DNA from: Brachypodium distachyon
Taxonomy: Eukaryota; Streptophyta; Magnoliopsida; Poales; Poaceae
NCBI RefSeq assembly: GCF_000005505.3
Contig: NC_016131.3
Location: 57,149,355 to 57,213,354, forward strand
Reading direction: 5' to 3'
Length of the DNA stretch: 64,000 bases
Numbering within the stretch: the stretch's first letter is position 1; every line of letters begins with the position of its first letter. The notes under the pieces are model-generated. The model did not search any database, was not told where the DNA came from, and worked only from the letters and a program-made list of their open reading frames with translations. Positions 9,813-21,762 of the stretch are shown piece after piece. The position numbers and the translations under genes were made by a program.

Positions 9813-12800
9813 CTAATCGTTATCTGCAAGCTTCGCAGTGCTGCCATTCTCAACAGGAATGGGATCTGGTCCAGCAGAAATGGTCACAGTTGGCCCCTGT
9901 AAATTTTCACCTGAGGGACCGTTCGATTGCATTGCGTTATTTAGTGACCTCATACTGCAACTGACAAAATGGAGAATTAAATTAATGATGCAGGACTGGC
10001 AGGTTGGGAGCCATCTAATTATTTTGCATCATCACTAAAAGGAGCTCTGTGCACAAAGTGAACTACCAATTAAGTAGATGTGAACCACTAAGTTCATAAA
10101 ATGGGTCCTGGGTCTTCATCACTAACCAAATTACAGGAAATTTTTGGTAGAAGGCCAAAACATGAATACTATTCTGCAATACTTCAAATTTACATACCTT
10201 TTGTTCCTGCTAGTCCCATTTCTACGGGCAAAGGACAGGCAATCAGCAAGCCGCGAATATTCGTCAGCAGCCCCTTCAGCTATGTTTATATGCCTGGGTC
10301 TGCAAACGAGGGGGTAAGAAATTTAGAGGACACACATCGCCTTAGTTGACATTTGGCTCACAAACGCCACACAAAAACAAATTAGTCGGAGAGTAAAATA
10401 CCTTGGGGTAGACTTCCGCTTCATCTTGTTAACATTTCCAGTATCAACATCTCTTTCCACAGAAGCTTCAGAAAGCAGAGTTGGAAGGTCCAACTCACAA
10501 GCATCAGCCATATCTGCTGCTGAACTATCTTTGGCTGATTTCCTGTGCAAAAGAGGTAAAAGACACTCTTGATGTCACTGAGAATATGAGGATAACAGAT
10601 AGGAATTATGTCACGGTACACTATGAGGAATTGTTTTGCCAAAACATGCTACCTTGTTGCTCTCTTCCTTTTCACCGCGTTGCCTTCATTGCCGATGGGG
10701 ACTGAACCCCTCGCCTTTTTTTTGGCTGCTCGCTCATCCCCAACAGAGATAGAGCCCCTCATTTTCTTTTTGAGAGTTCCCTCGTTGCCAGCAGACATAA
10801 AGCCATTTGTTCTCTTTTCAGATGTGCCTTCTTTACCAACAGATCTGGGTGCCTCATTGTCGATACCGATAGGCCCCCCAAGTATGTCTAGACTGGCCTC
10901 ATTATCAAAAGATATTGATCCCCTCATTCTCTTTTGCACAACAACGGTGTTACCGTTGTTACTTTTCCTCTTCCTGGCTCTACTGTGGCCACTAGAGGAT
11001 TTGTTGACACCATTAGACACAGCTATATCCTCTCCAGTTTGCATTTCAGATCCACTTCTGTAACAGCAAGCACAATACAAACTTGTGAGCAGGCAAAAGT
11101 GAATGAAATCCAATAGTCAAGCGTTTGTAATGTTATAAGGTATTACCCAGATGATTTTTTCCTTGATTTTCTCGTGGTGGTGTTTACAGAAGCAACATCA
11201 GCAGAAGATTTTGATGGATCACTAGCTGGCAGATTATCCTTGCATGTTCCTCTAGAGCGTTTTTTGACTTGATCACTGATAAATTAGAATTGATGAAAGA
11301 TATCTTAGCTAAAACTACCCCCCAAAAAAAATTGAAATGCACTGATATTCAGTAACTGTACCTTACAGTGTTCCCATCACCTCTATCAACTTTGGAGTAC
11401 ACAAGTAATGGGAAGTCACTGGGGCCAATTGCAGGTCGCTCTGTTTCTCTATCAACAAAGTTGGTTTGGAAAATAGATTTCTTTACTTGATTGGTAGCGA
11501 TAACTCGAGGTACTTCATCTTGACAGAGTCTTTTCCATCGCCTGCAGTTACAAATGACATAACTATTAGCAAGGAAGTATGCCCTCGGCATGAAGCTCAT
11601 TACTGAACTGAAGTTTTGAGCAAAACATCAGATTAAAATCATGAAAAGTCTGGAAAGAAGAAAACGCTTCACCTCAAGCACATATTATCAGTTCGGCGAG
11701 GAATCATATCTCCAGCAATCTTAGACCAGCAGGCACCAACCTGATGGACAGAAGCCAATAACTTGGAATCCTCTTCAGGACGCCACTCCCCATGATCTAT
11801 ATCTGGATCAAGAACATTACGCCACCTGCTTAAAGAGGATAAAATGCTAGTATCACAGTCAAACCCTAAGCTTTGAACTAACATGGTAAAAACTACTACG
11901 TTACCTCTCGCTGCATTGACTTTGTGTACGGCCAGGAACGAATTGAGCGATCTTAATCCAGCTGCCAGATCCAAAAAGTTTGACAGATACCATGAGACGT
12001 TTGTCCTCATCCTCAGACCATCTCCCCACCCTTGTCCTTTCAGGGAGTAACGTCTTCCTCCACCTAGTAAAGTTGGATGTAAGGGTATTATCAAATATAT
12101 CCCAACCAAATATAAGTAAAACATTATCCACATAAAATTATTAAGTCCATTTTACCCCCTGAACTGTGACCGAAGTCCAAATCACCACCTGAACTCTGAA
12201 ATCAGACACATTACATCCCTGAACTTAAGAACCTGTTCACCTCGACCCCCTCGGTTGTTCCACACCTGCTTCTAGAGCTCAAAGACACCACACTGTGGGT
12301 TGACTGTGAAGACCGCCACGTCGATGTCATATCCTCCCTATCTCTATCTCCATCCATGAGTAGCAGCAGCAGCACAAACCCACTACTACCGCCCCCAACC
12401 ACACCATCACCACCATGGCCCGCCCCTGCTGCTGCTCGACTCGACACTCAAGTCAGAGCCACACGCGCAGCTCGTCGACAGGCACGGTGTGGAGTCTGTC
12501 CAGGCAGTAATCAGTTACTTTGACGCAGCCGTGGCCAGCATATAAGGCAAAGTGCACAGGGAGGAAGGAGGACCAATCGAGGCCGTCAACGGCCACCGTG
12601 GAATCGGTGACCATCCAGACAGGGACGAGGAAGAAGCAGGGGACAACGGGTACAGCAGCGTCCATGGACTGAGCGGAGCCCCAAGAGTGGCGCACACTTG
12701 AGGGCAAAGACGCTCCTACTGCAGGATCTTGTGGCCTTGGTGGCGGCAGGCAGGTCGTCGAGGAAGAGTGAATGCAGGTTGGCCAGCCGTGAACGCAAGG

Positions 12801-15800
12801 GCAGCATCAGCGATGGAGAGAGCGTGCAAGGCTGCTAAGCCCGCAACAACCTCCGCAAGAAGCCAGGGCAGGTGGTGAAGAGCGGCAGCAACAACAGCAG
12901 AGGCGGGCCATGCTGGTGAGTTGGGGGCAGTAGCACTGGGCATGTGCTGGTGCTGCTATGGAGATGGAGGCTGGGTTGTAGGGGGTGATGTAGCACCGAC
13001 ATGGCAGTCTTCGCAGTCAAGTAGTCAACTAGCCAGTCTGGGTGATTTAAAGTAGTCAACTGGCATCTCTAGGCTAAAAACCCGGGCACGAAACAGTCAA
13101 GGTGAATGGGGATTGAAAGTTCAGGGACGTAATATGTCTGATTTCAGAGTTCAGGGGGTGATTTACACTGGGCAAAGTTCAGTGAGGTAACTTTATTGTA
13201 AAATTAAGGAGGGGGAAGATTAAGATACTATTAGAAAAGGTAACCACAAGAGAGAGAGAGTGACACCAGATGTGCCGTAACAGAATGTGGAATCACATAG
13301 GTCTCATAATAGGAAGTTTGAAAGAAAAACCAAAGAATATTACCTGTTAGAGCATTGATTGCCAATTCGACCATCCATGCTAGCTGATACAAGTTGCCAG
13401 TTGCAACCAAAAGTTTCGACGGCAGCTAGAAGTTGGAGATCTTCCTCTTTTGTCCAGACTCTCTTCAGTATGTGGGGATTAAGACTTCGTTGATAACGAG
13501 CAAGACATTGGAAAGGTGTTCTCTGAGTACCCAATGCTACTGCAATGTTAATCCAATTATGCATTCCTTTTTCTTGGACAGTTAGTATAAGTGTTTTCTC
13601 CTCATGTGCGGTCCAAGCATTGTTATTAATCAATGGATCGTCGACGTTTAGCCACCTAAATGAATAAATTACAATCTTTTGAATTAGGAATGACCAACTG
13701 GAAACACAGATGCAAATTGCTCTGTAGGCTAGAAGAAAAATATGTAGTTTTTTAAGGGAAAGTACCTTGATTCGCATTCAGCACCAGATCGACCAGGTAG
13801 GTACATAGCAGCAATTTTGTCCCAATTTACTAATGGCAAGACTGACCGGAGAATTTCAGGAGGCACCTCAAAATTACCCGCGGTGTTCGTCATTGCACAT
13901 GCTATATCTAAAGCACTGAAGTCGCCAGTGGAACTGCAGTACAGGAAATATTTTTAATAGTAGAACAATGATTTCATGATCAAATCTTCTAGCAGAAGAC
14001 CAAGTAAAATTTCATAAACTATAAGTTGCGCATCAAGCCCACATTTTGCTTTGTAGAAAATAAATAGCCCAATAGGACAAATAGATGAAGAAAAAAACTG
14101 TCAATTCATAATTGATAGGAAGTTCCCATCCAATTCAAACTGATAGAAGCCCAACAAGGAAAAATTAAATAGACTAATAAACAATGAGTTAACAGATTGC
14201 ATCATGGAGAAACATGAGAATTACGAACTTACACAAAAGCATGACAATATACTGTGGTTATTTCTTAAGAGCTTGAAGCTTATAACTGGAAACTGTTCAA
14301 GTTTTAGCAACAAATTGTTGAGAAGAGGCAATAAGTTGTTCAATGCGGTATAAGAGATTTAAAATCATCCAAATAGAAGAGAAAATGCACCATTGGTGCA
14401 AAGAATTGAATAATTCAACATCACCTTCCATTCTTCATGGAGTTCTTAATCAATATTTCTTGGTACTGCTGCTTTACTCCTTTAGCAAGACTGTCTTTCT
14501 CCATATCTGACCATGATTGCTTCTGAAGCGAGATCGGAAATTGCTTCAGTACCGCTTTATACTCTGAAACATGAAGGTTCTCAGCTGGGCCATGAAGTAA
14601 TGCAGACATCTTCTGCACGAACAGAAAATTCTTTTGTAAGCAGCCATATTTTCTGTTCCAAAAAAATTTAAACAACAAACATTTGACAATCATGCTTGCG
14701 CTAGCGCAAGACAGAGCAATATGTGACTAAGAAAAAACCATGGTCTGAGATCTAATAGGTTTTTGTTCACAATTCTCTTCATTATGAAAGGGAAAACATG
14801 ACTGTGTACAATATAAACAACACATTTACAGAAGCGGTCGATTTAATAAATGATCAATCTAAGCATGAATGGAGCAGTAATTCTACAAAATTTGTTCCTC
14901 TTTACAGGAGAAGGATATCCCAGAATTTAATTAACACAAGTAAAATATGTCCAAAACAAAATACAATTGCAAATCGGCAGCTGGATTCTGATACAATCAA
15001 GATCTACCATGCTAATTAAGAGATGTGATTCAGATTCATAAATATTCTGTTGAGGATGACTAACAGATAACTAGATGTATACTATTTCATCTTATTTTTC
15101 TATTATTCAGACACATAGTACAATCTTGGGGAACAAGGCCCAAAGAGAGCAAAGAAAAATAATACTCCCTCCGATCCATATTAATTGTCGAAATATTACA
15201 TGTATCTAGACGATTTTTAGGCATAGATACATCCATATTTGAGCAAATTTGAGACAATTAATATGGATCGGAGGGAGTAGCACATACAACATACATGAAC
15301 CACCAACAAGAACTTAAGAGTGCCTGTCAACACATGCTGTTCCGGCTTGCAATAGGAACCAAACCAATTCACCTTTGCAACTATCATGTGAAGGAAACAT
15401 AAGTGGGTGTAGGAAATTCTTTTATGCCAAGTTATGTTTCCAGAGAACAAACAATCAAACATAACATAATAACCATATGGCAAAAGTGCCTTATATATCA
15501 AAAATCAATTATATAAATGTCATCTAACATACAATTCACAGCTGTAAATACTGATATTGTTACCTTTTCAGATTGCAAACTTGGTTTTCGAGAGGAAATC
15601 AATCTAACACGAGGATCCACCTTCTGGCACAAAAATCTGCCAAATGATCTTCTGCAGCCTAACTGATAATCCATCAGACATTTGACACGATCCCTGAGAT
15701 CCTTATTTACTTCAATTTTTGCTTCAATGTTAATCATCTTCCTTCTAATTAACTTCTGGCATGCTCTGTTCTTCTTAAGAGCATCCACTAACAACAGTGC

Positions 15801-17053
15801 AGCTTTTGGGAACCGAGCTCGATTGAGAGCCTTTGGGTTTTGCTTTTCTACATCCTCTTCACCAGGTTGATGTGCAATAAATTCATCTCCCCCCACCTTT
15901 GAGGTCTCGTTTTTCATGTTTTCAGGTGGCCCAGTGGAGGTACCTGCAGTAGGCATGCAGAGACTAAGGCTCCTTTATCTATTGACAGATATGCTTTCTG
16001 CCTAGGTCAAGAATTATGCTAACATCACATATGTTGAGCGGTCAATTATATACTGGTACATGATTCTTCACATGAACAGACAGAGAACGGGGTTCTGCTA
16101 ACAAGTAATAACTCGTAACTCAGAAAATCAATTACATATGGCATCTAAGTTTTCAAGAATGGAATTTATAATGGTTTTATTCCTGTGCGGTGCAACTCTT
16201 GTTATCAGGATAACACCACATATAGGATAGCACGGCACATACTTTAAAGTTAAACTTAACCTTGTACATGAGTTACTAGGAATGCATCATGTTTTAGTTA
16301 CTAACCTTTTTAAAAACATCATTACAGTACAAATTCCAGAAAATGCTGCAGGAAAACAATGTCAATCCAATAATTACCATTTGTACCAAACAAAATGCAG
16401 CGAGCATTTCGTGTTTTGATCAAAACTCACTTGTCATATGCATTTTCAGATGCCTATCTAAAATTCAAACTACCAGGCAATATCATACAGTACAATACTA
16501 TCCTAAGACATGTTCACATGCAAACGAAGAGCCAGCGAACAAAAAACCAGCCAGCCACAAGCCGAAAATACTCACCGGGCGCCTCCAGATTAGAATCAGA
16601 GGGAACCGGGTCGCAGGTGGACTCACCGGCCTGGTAGTGCGAGAAGCGGCGCTGGATCGCGCGGAGCGTCTCGAGGTCGTCCTCGTCGTCGTCGTCCGTG
16701 TCGGAGGGCGGCCAGACGCAGATAGGGCGCGGCTCGGAGGGCAGCGGCGAGGATGGGGACGCCTTGTTGAGGTGGAGGTTCTCGCGGATGCTGCGGACGA
16801 GGGCCAGGTCCTCGTCCTCCTCCTCCTCATCCTCGTCGTCGTCGTCCGACAAGCCATCACCCGCCGCCGCGGGCAGCGCCGCCGCGGAGGAGGGGACGGA
16901 TGGGGTGGTGAGGTAGGAGGAGACCTGGGCGGCGGCGGAGGCGGCGGCGGGGTCGGCGCCGGCGGCGATGCAGGAGCGGCGGACCAGGTCCAGGTCCTCC
17001 TGGAGGCCCTCGTCGAACTCCGGGTCCGAATCGTCGTCCGAGTACAGGTCCAT
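9813..17053 (-). CDS. MYB4R1/SNAPc4-like protein with 4.5 MYB repeats
   Basis: Thirteen coding exons on the minus strand: 17053-16627, 15943-15564, 14612-14425, 13933-13766, 13655-13344, 12063-11905, 11825-11673, 11541-11362, 11275-11147, 11057-10653, 10542-10402, 10293-10198, 9954-9813. All junctions are GT-AG and in frame; total 959 aa. The N-terminus (1-140) is acidic, with runs of Asp/Glu. A basic/helical region follows (about 145-330), then a half MYB repeat (about 355-388) and four full repeats (about 395-602), each with spaced tryptophans (WTAHEEK, WTKEEDL, WSEDEDK, WRPEEDS). The C-terminal third is Lys/Arg/Ser-rich with internal repeats of KKKMRGSISVGDE type. Family role: 4R-MYB proteins are homologues of the SNAP190 subunit that activates snRNA genes; plant function is inferred. 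A transposon lies in intron 5 and a MITE in intron 2. Confidence 0.93.
12141..13198. mobile_element. Terminal-inverted-repeat transposon in MYB intron 5, about 1.06 kb
   Basis: Flanked by an 8-bp direct repeat TAAAATTA (12133-12140 and 13199-13206). Terminal inverted repeats of about 80 bp share ACCCCCTGAACT, CACCTGAACTCTGAAATCAG and CCCTGAAC on the left with their complements on the right. An 8-bp duplication fits hAT; Mutator elements usually make 9 bp, but the long inverted repeats look Mutator-like, so the class is open. The interior (about 12240-13100) is GC-rich with minus-strand frames such as VWMVTDSTVAVDGLDWSSFL, which may be a captured gene piece (Pack-type). No transposase is seen. 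Confidence 0.8.
15165..15277. mobile_element. Intact Stowaway MITE in MYB intron 2
   Basis: Perfect ends CTCCCTCCGATCCATATTAA and its complement, 113 bp long, flanked by TA at 15163-15164 and 15278-15279. It is the best-preserved copy of the family seen at 993, 9020, 47082 and 49663. Confidence 0.95.
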
Positions 17054-17082
17054 CGCAGCCGGCGGCGGCGGCGGCTGCGCGC

Positions 17083-17090
17083 TAGGGTTT
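17083..17090 (-). promoter_or_regulatory. Telo-box-like motif in the MYB 5' leader
   Basis: AAACCCTA on the minus strand, 30 bp upstream of the MYB start codon. Such motifs are common in promoters and leaders of growth-related plant genes. Function here is inferred. Confidence 0.45.
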
Positions 17091-17633
17091 AGCTGGGGTT
17101 TTTCCGGCGTGAGGAGCCCGGGCGGCGGCGACTAGGGCTCTTGCGGTTGCGGGGGTTGGAACAGGGGAGGGAGGATTCGAACTGTGGAAGGGAAGGAAGA
17201 GGAAGAGAGGAGGAGAAAGCTTCGAAACGGCAAAATATTTTCGTTTTCGGCGTGTCAGTTTTGCTCTCCGGGGATCCTTCTCCGGGATTTCCGTTTTGCC
17301 ACCGCTGCCTGCCATTGGTTTGCCACTTGCCGGGAAGTTACGTGTTCCCGTGTGTATTACGTACATCACGTTGTTCCGCCTCCGAGATACCTGACCCGCG
17401 TCTGTCCGAGCCTGCCACCATACGAATGGACACGAAATAGTGAAATACAGTGACCACCACCACAAGTCCGCAACCAAGAATTATCAGAATTGAAAACCGG
17501 CTAAAAACTTTCCGACGGCATCCATTGACAGTATAGACAGAAACATAGACGGATTATCTCTTCTACTTTTGCGAGTAATAGACAGATTATTTCGGTGCAA
17601 CATCTCCTGAACAAGAGGTATGGGCAGAACATA

Positions 17634-17846
17634 CTCCCTCCATTCGATATACAACCTTTATAGATTTTTCTCATTTCTTCATAATACACCTCATTTTATT
17701 TTTTTTATTTTCTTATCCGCATCTGACTAATAACTACTCACATCCATTTATTATTAACCTAGTATGAGCGGCCACGCACTAGAAACGAGAGATGTCTCGA
17801 TCCAACTGAACAAATCTATATGAGATGTGTTTTGAAATAGAGAGAG
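17634..17846. mobile_element. Possible degenerate Stowaway-like MITE
   Basis: CTCCCTCCATTCGATAT at the left and TTTGAAATAGAGAGAG at the right are weak inverted repeats flanked by TA. The match is poor, so this may be chance. Confidence 0.4.
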
Positions 17847-18372
17847 TACTATTTTGATGCTCATCGAAGCAAGCCTCGGTGGCAGAAGAGGAGGCATAAA
17901 CTAACCGATCTTATGGAAATGGATCAGCAATCCAGTTATATTTCAACACTCTTCTCACGCGTGACTTCCTGAGACCTAAATGTTGAGACCGATCTGATCT
18001 CATGGAAAGGGACAAACAATCCACTTAAACAACGCAGAACTAGTAAAGTGTTTTTTCCATTATCCAATCGGCAACAAATCGAATGAAATTCCGCTCTCGC
18101 TCGCCGCTATTAACAGCTCTCGGTTGAGTTAATGCATGGTCTAGCTGCATTTTGTGTGACATGTTGTGAAAGATGCGTTTGGTTTTAGGGTGGATCCTCA
18201 ATTGTTCCACAAATTCCTCGAATGTTCCAAGTATTTCCGTTTGTTGCATCTGCTTCAAATGTTCGGTTTGTTACATCTGCTTTTCTAAATTTGTATACAA
18301 AAGCTATACAAAATGTACTTGTTCAAGAAACTATTTTCTTTACATACAGAAAGCTAGGAAAATTGTACCAAC

Positions 18373-18423
18373 AAATCCTTACATCTAGATCCCCCGCAAA
18401 AAAAAAAATCCTTACATCTAGAT
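18373..18423 (+). mobile_element. Poly(A) micro-insertion with 18-bp duplication
   Basis: AAATCCTTACATCTAGAT occurs at 18373-18390 and 18406-18423 (one base of uncertainty within the A run). Between them are CCCCCGC and a run of A. It looks like a hyper-truncated retroposed end. Confidence 0.7.
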
Positions 18424-18879
18424 ATATAGTCAGAAGGAGAAGTAGCCCAATCCCACTTGCAGCTCGATTATCTATTAATCAAAGGGCTGATTGCATGACA
18501 TAGTACATAAACTGGCCGCCCAACTTGCCGCAATTACCTGACAATTGTACCAACAAATCCTTAAGAGCTAACCGTCTGAATAGAATCATCACAGAATTCC
18601 AACACGATCAATCGTTGAGAGGACTAACAAATTTTCAGCTTGTAAACTTGAATCACAAGAAACTTCACACGGGCAGCCAGCATAAGATTGACAACGATAA
18701 ACAGCATAAAATGCTTTCGCATAAAAAGAGATATGAAGAACAGTCTTGATAACAAGTCATAACCAGGATCCATCTAACAACAGATATTAAAGATACATTT
18801 CCACTAGGATTGTTTCAGGTAGTAAGGAAACTAAAATTGATGAGAACTTGCAACATCTCGGCAGACTGGGATGCTCAGC

Positions 18880-19743
18880 CTACTTGGATCTCTGCCTCAT
18901 CTTTCGGCGCTTGCGCTTCAGCCTCCTCATCCGCTTCTTCTTCCACTGCGCCAAAGTAAACCAGACCAAACGTTAGCGTCGACACATCAAATAATCTCAA
19001 GAACGAGACTGAATTTCCTATAGAGAACGCAAGGAAAACAACAAGAGGAATCCAAATATAAAGTACTTGGTTGATAATTGGGATCAGAAGTGAGTGCAAT
19101 TTGTTTCTTGCATCAAGGGGTGATCAGAAACACGGACCAAATGTTCTTCCTCATCTCCCAAACAAACACCACCATGACAAACCAACGTTCTACATCTAAT
19201 CTAAAAACATTAACAAGCAAATATACATAATCTGTTTCATATTTGGGATCAGAAATGAGTGCAATTTGTTTCTTGCATCACGGAGATCAGAAACACGGAC
19301 CAAATGTTCCTCCTCATCTCCCATATACACACACATCACCGTAATAAACCAACATTTTACATCACAACATTCGTGATCCAATCGACAAGAAATAATCAGA
19401 GCGCACAAGAACAACTCGAATAGCATCCAAATTAATCTGGCATTCAGAATGAGTAGGAGGAATTGCTCGTCATGTAGATCAGACATCAATCTCTTTTCCT
19501 CACCATGCCAACCCCAATAACAACAGCAATTGAACGAACAAATAAAACTAGTAATTACAAAACTACACTACAAGATGCCTCAGGTGCCGACATATTTACG
19601 ACGAAACGGAGTAGATCGGGCTCGTAATCTTCGTCTGCTCATCGAAGAACGAACGATATGTCATATCTACCGCGATGGAACGAGTACAACAATACCCGTA
19701 GAAGAATACGCGATCAAGGAGAAGGACTGACCTTGGCCCTCAT
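18880..19743 (-). CDS. RPL41: 60S ribosomal protein eL41
   Basis: Two exons on the minus strand: 19743-19732 (ATG AGG GCC AAG, then GTCAGT) and 18945-18880, joined across a 786-bp intron. The product is 25 aa: MRAK plus WKKKRMRRLKRKRRKMRQRSK-type sequence, the invariant tiny basic peptide eL41 of the large ribosomal subunit at the subunit bridge. The size equals the family's normal length. Because exon 1 codes for only four residues and the protein is so short, simple frame scans miss it. The promoter has a TATA box, a telo-box-like motif and two TGGGCC motifs, as usual for plant ribosomal protein genes. Confidence 0.95.
19080..19370. repeat. Duplicated segment inside the eL41 intron
   Basis: Copy 1 (about 19080-19200) and copy 2 (about 19245-19370) share GGGATCAGAA, GAGTGCAATTTGTTTCTTGC and GATCAGAAACACGGACCAAA. 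The period is about 165 bp and the copies have diverged slightly. Confidence 0.8.
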
Positions 19744-19852
19744 CGCGGCGGCGGCGGCGTTCGCTCCCCGGCGCGGCTCCCTCGGACGGCGGAGTTGGCG
19801 GCGACTGGATGGAGTGAGACGCGGATGGGAGGCGGCGCGTGCCTCGTCCTGG

Positions 19853-19948
19853 TTTTATATAGGGCGACGATGGAGTAACCCTAGCCGGGATTGTTTCGGG
19901 CCTGTGTTAGGCTTCGTATGGGCCTCTGCGTAAAATATTCCATGGGCC
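19853..19948 (-). promoter_or_regulatory. eL41 promoter: TATA box, telo-box-like, site II motifs
   Basis: On the minus strand, CTATATAAAAC (19853-19862) is a TATA box about 110 bp upstream of the ATG. CTAGGGTTA (19876-19884) resembles a telo-box. GGCCCA motifs (site II, TGGGCC on the plus strand) lie at 19919-19924 and 19943-19948. Together they form the promoter set known for plant ribosomal protein genes. Confidence 0.7.
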
Positions 19949-19971
19949 TTGCTATCTAGGCGTTTCCGGCC

Positions 19972-20019
19972 ACGAGACCAATACCCGTTCTCAAAAAAAA
20001 AAAAACGAGACCAATACCC
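19972..20019 (+). mobile_element. Poly(A) micro-insertion with 15-bp duplication
   Basis: ACGAGACCAATACCC occurs at 19972-19986 and 20005-20019. Between them are GTTCTC and twelve A. It lies just upstream of the eL41 site II motifs. Confidence 0.75.
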
Positions 20020-20111
20020 ACAAACTCAACATGATTTATTATCTATCTATGCCTATACCTATCTAAAAAATACGGACCGTTCATTTCACCGTCGTCTGTC
20101 AAACTTCCCAT

Positions 20112-20142
20112 AACTAGTTAACTGTCCGTGTGTTGCAACGGA
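20112..20142 (-). mobile_element. Helitron-like 3' terminus
   Basis: Read on the minus strand, a short GC-rich hairpin around CCGTTGCAACACACGG is followed by AACTAGT, the hairpin plus CTAG-T layout of Helitron 3' ends. The element would extend to the right. Its 5' end is not identified. Confidence 0.45.
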
Positions 20143-21588
20143 AAAATGAGCATTTTAGAACTTAACAACAAGAATGACAAACATGAAAAATTGACGCATA
20201 GACATCGTCATCAGATAAGGAGACACCACTGCTTATGAGCATGTACACAGTCCAAATCATATAATCAATAATTGTGACAATACGAGAGGAAAAAAAAATA
20301 CAATGGACCGATATACAATCCAAAATTCCACATGAACGATGATTATTGAAGAATTTGGCCATGGACCCTCTTCTCACAATTGTAAATATCACAAAGCATC
20401 CATGTTGGAGTACTGAAACAAGTCAAGACACTCGTGTTCTCCAACAAAATTATTGGAAAGAATGCAAAATTAAACACATCAAGACAGCCGTCCATACCTC
20501 ATCGAATATCCATTTTGTAATGCATGCTCTAGTGTCCTGTGTTAAGAGCAGGAAAGCAATATTATCTTCGCAAGATAATGTGTAGTGTCCTTATGGTCTC
20601 TCTCAACATCTTCCCTTGAGAGATGCAAGAAAATCATAAATCATCTAATTACTATTGAAAAGTAAAATGTAGAAGACACACAAAATCAGCCCATTCCCCT
20701 TACTCTTGTATGCATCATGACCGAGTGATAAGAAATTGCATCGCTACGAAGAGATTTTTTTTTTGCCGATACTTATTCTCATCTTGAGAGGAAAAGACTT
20801 CTTTTTTCTGTTCTATATCGAACCACAACATTTGAACTCTACGAAGATTGCCATAGCTCATAACCTGCAACACAAGAAGTATTTGTAGATGATAGATCTA
20901 TGAATAGAAACAATTGGAGTGTCAATCTAACCATCAAACCTTGATACAATTTGCCTTAAACAATTTTGACTACAGGTAACCTAGGTAACCAGCTAAAGTC
21001 TTGGTCATAATTAAGATGGATCGTTATGATAGCTCATCAGACTATTCTAGTATATCTCAACTTATACAGATTGTACATAATTTTCAGATTGTTTAGCGAA
21101 TTAAACTTAAAACATTTATAATGAACATTTCTCTCTAGTGGGTTTAGTTATCAGTATATCGGTGTTATTACGACAATATGGAAAACAGAGCACAGTAGGA
21201 GAACCATGTTTGTCTTTTCAATCTAGATGAAGTATATTTTTCATCTCCCAGTCAACATCCATGCCAAAATAATCATGCAAAGCCGGTAAAAAAAAGAATC
21301 ATGCAAAGAGCAACTAAATGTAATACAGAAAAAAATCATCTGTTGATTCCTCAATTCGCTGCATCATCACAAAAGGAGACAAGCAAATGAATGCCAGGAC
21401 GGACCGCAAATAGATCATTCAGTAGATGGGATACTTAAGAGATATGCAACAGGATGCCTAACACTAAGATAATGTTCAATCTGCAACAGTTGTTACCTTC
21501 TACTTTACCAAAAATCGAATAGAAAGTCATTTGATGAACAGAAAATAGTAAAGGAAAAACAAAAAGAGGGAGAAGGGAATGCACAAAC
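20143..21588. other. No gene seen
   Basis: AT-rich DNA to the right of the Helitron-like end. It contains a micro-insertion at 21271-21308. No coding frame with family features. Confidence 0.5.
21271..21308 (+). mobile_element. Poly(A) micro-insertion with 12-bp duplication
   Basis: AATCATGCAAAG occurs at 21271-21282 and 21297-21308, with CCGGTAAAAAAAAG between. The same CCGGT(A)n end appears, reversed, at 25692-25704. Confidence 0.75.
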
Positions 21589-21661
21589 CTCTTCAGAATT
21601 TGTAAAAATTGATAGCTCCTTCTCAATGAACTCGGCCACTGACTTCACATATCCATCTTCC
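21589..21661 (-). pseudogene. Exon-like fragment, gene unknown
   Basis: A 73-nt segment bounded by an acceptor ATGCAG and a donor GTTTGT, translating to EDGYVKSVAEFIEKELSIFT and a few more residues. Same strand as the FtsZ fragment upstream of it, but not FtsZ sequence that I recognise. Confidence 0.3.
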
Positions 21662-21762
21662 CTGCATGGATGCCGTTGTATTAGAATTTCAGGCTGTACA
21701 GTCAGAAGATGAGATTTCATATGACAAGTCAACTTACTTGACCAAATGCTTTGTTAACTTAC

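Larger units (their letters stand above)
17091..18879. other. Intergenic between MYB and eL41 genes
   Basis: Upstream part of the MYB gene (to about 17480), then AT-rich DNA with a possible MITE (17634-17846) and a micro-insertion (18373-18423). The 3' end of the eL41 transcript probably lies before 18880. No other gene is supported. Confidence 0.5.

Noticed and set aside
19530..19730. Plus-strand frame of 66 codons (YLRRNGVDRARNLRLLIEER)
   Set aside because: It lies within the intron of the minus-strand eL41 gene and has no recognisable domain or promoter.
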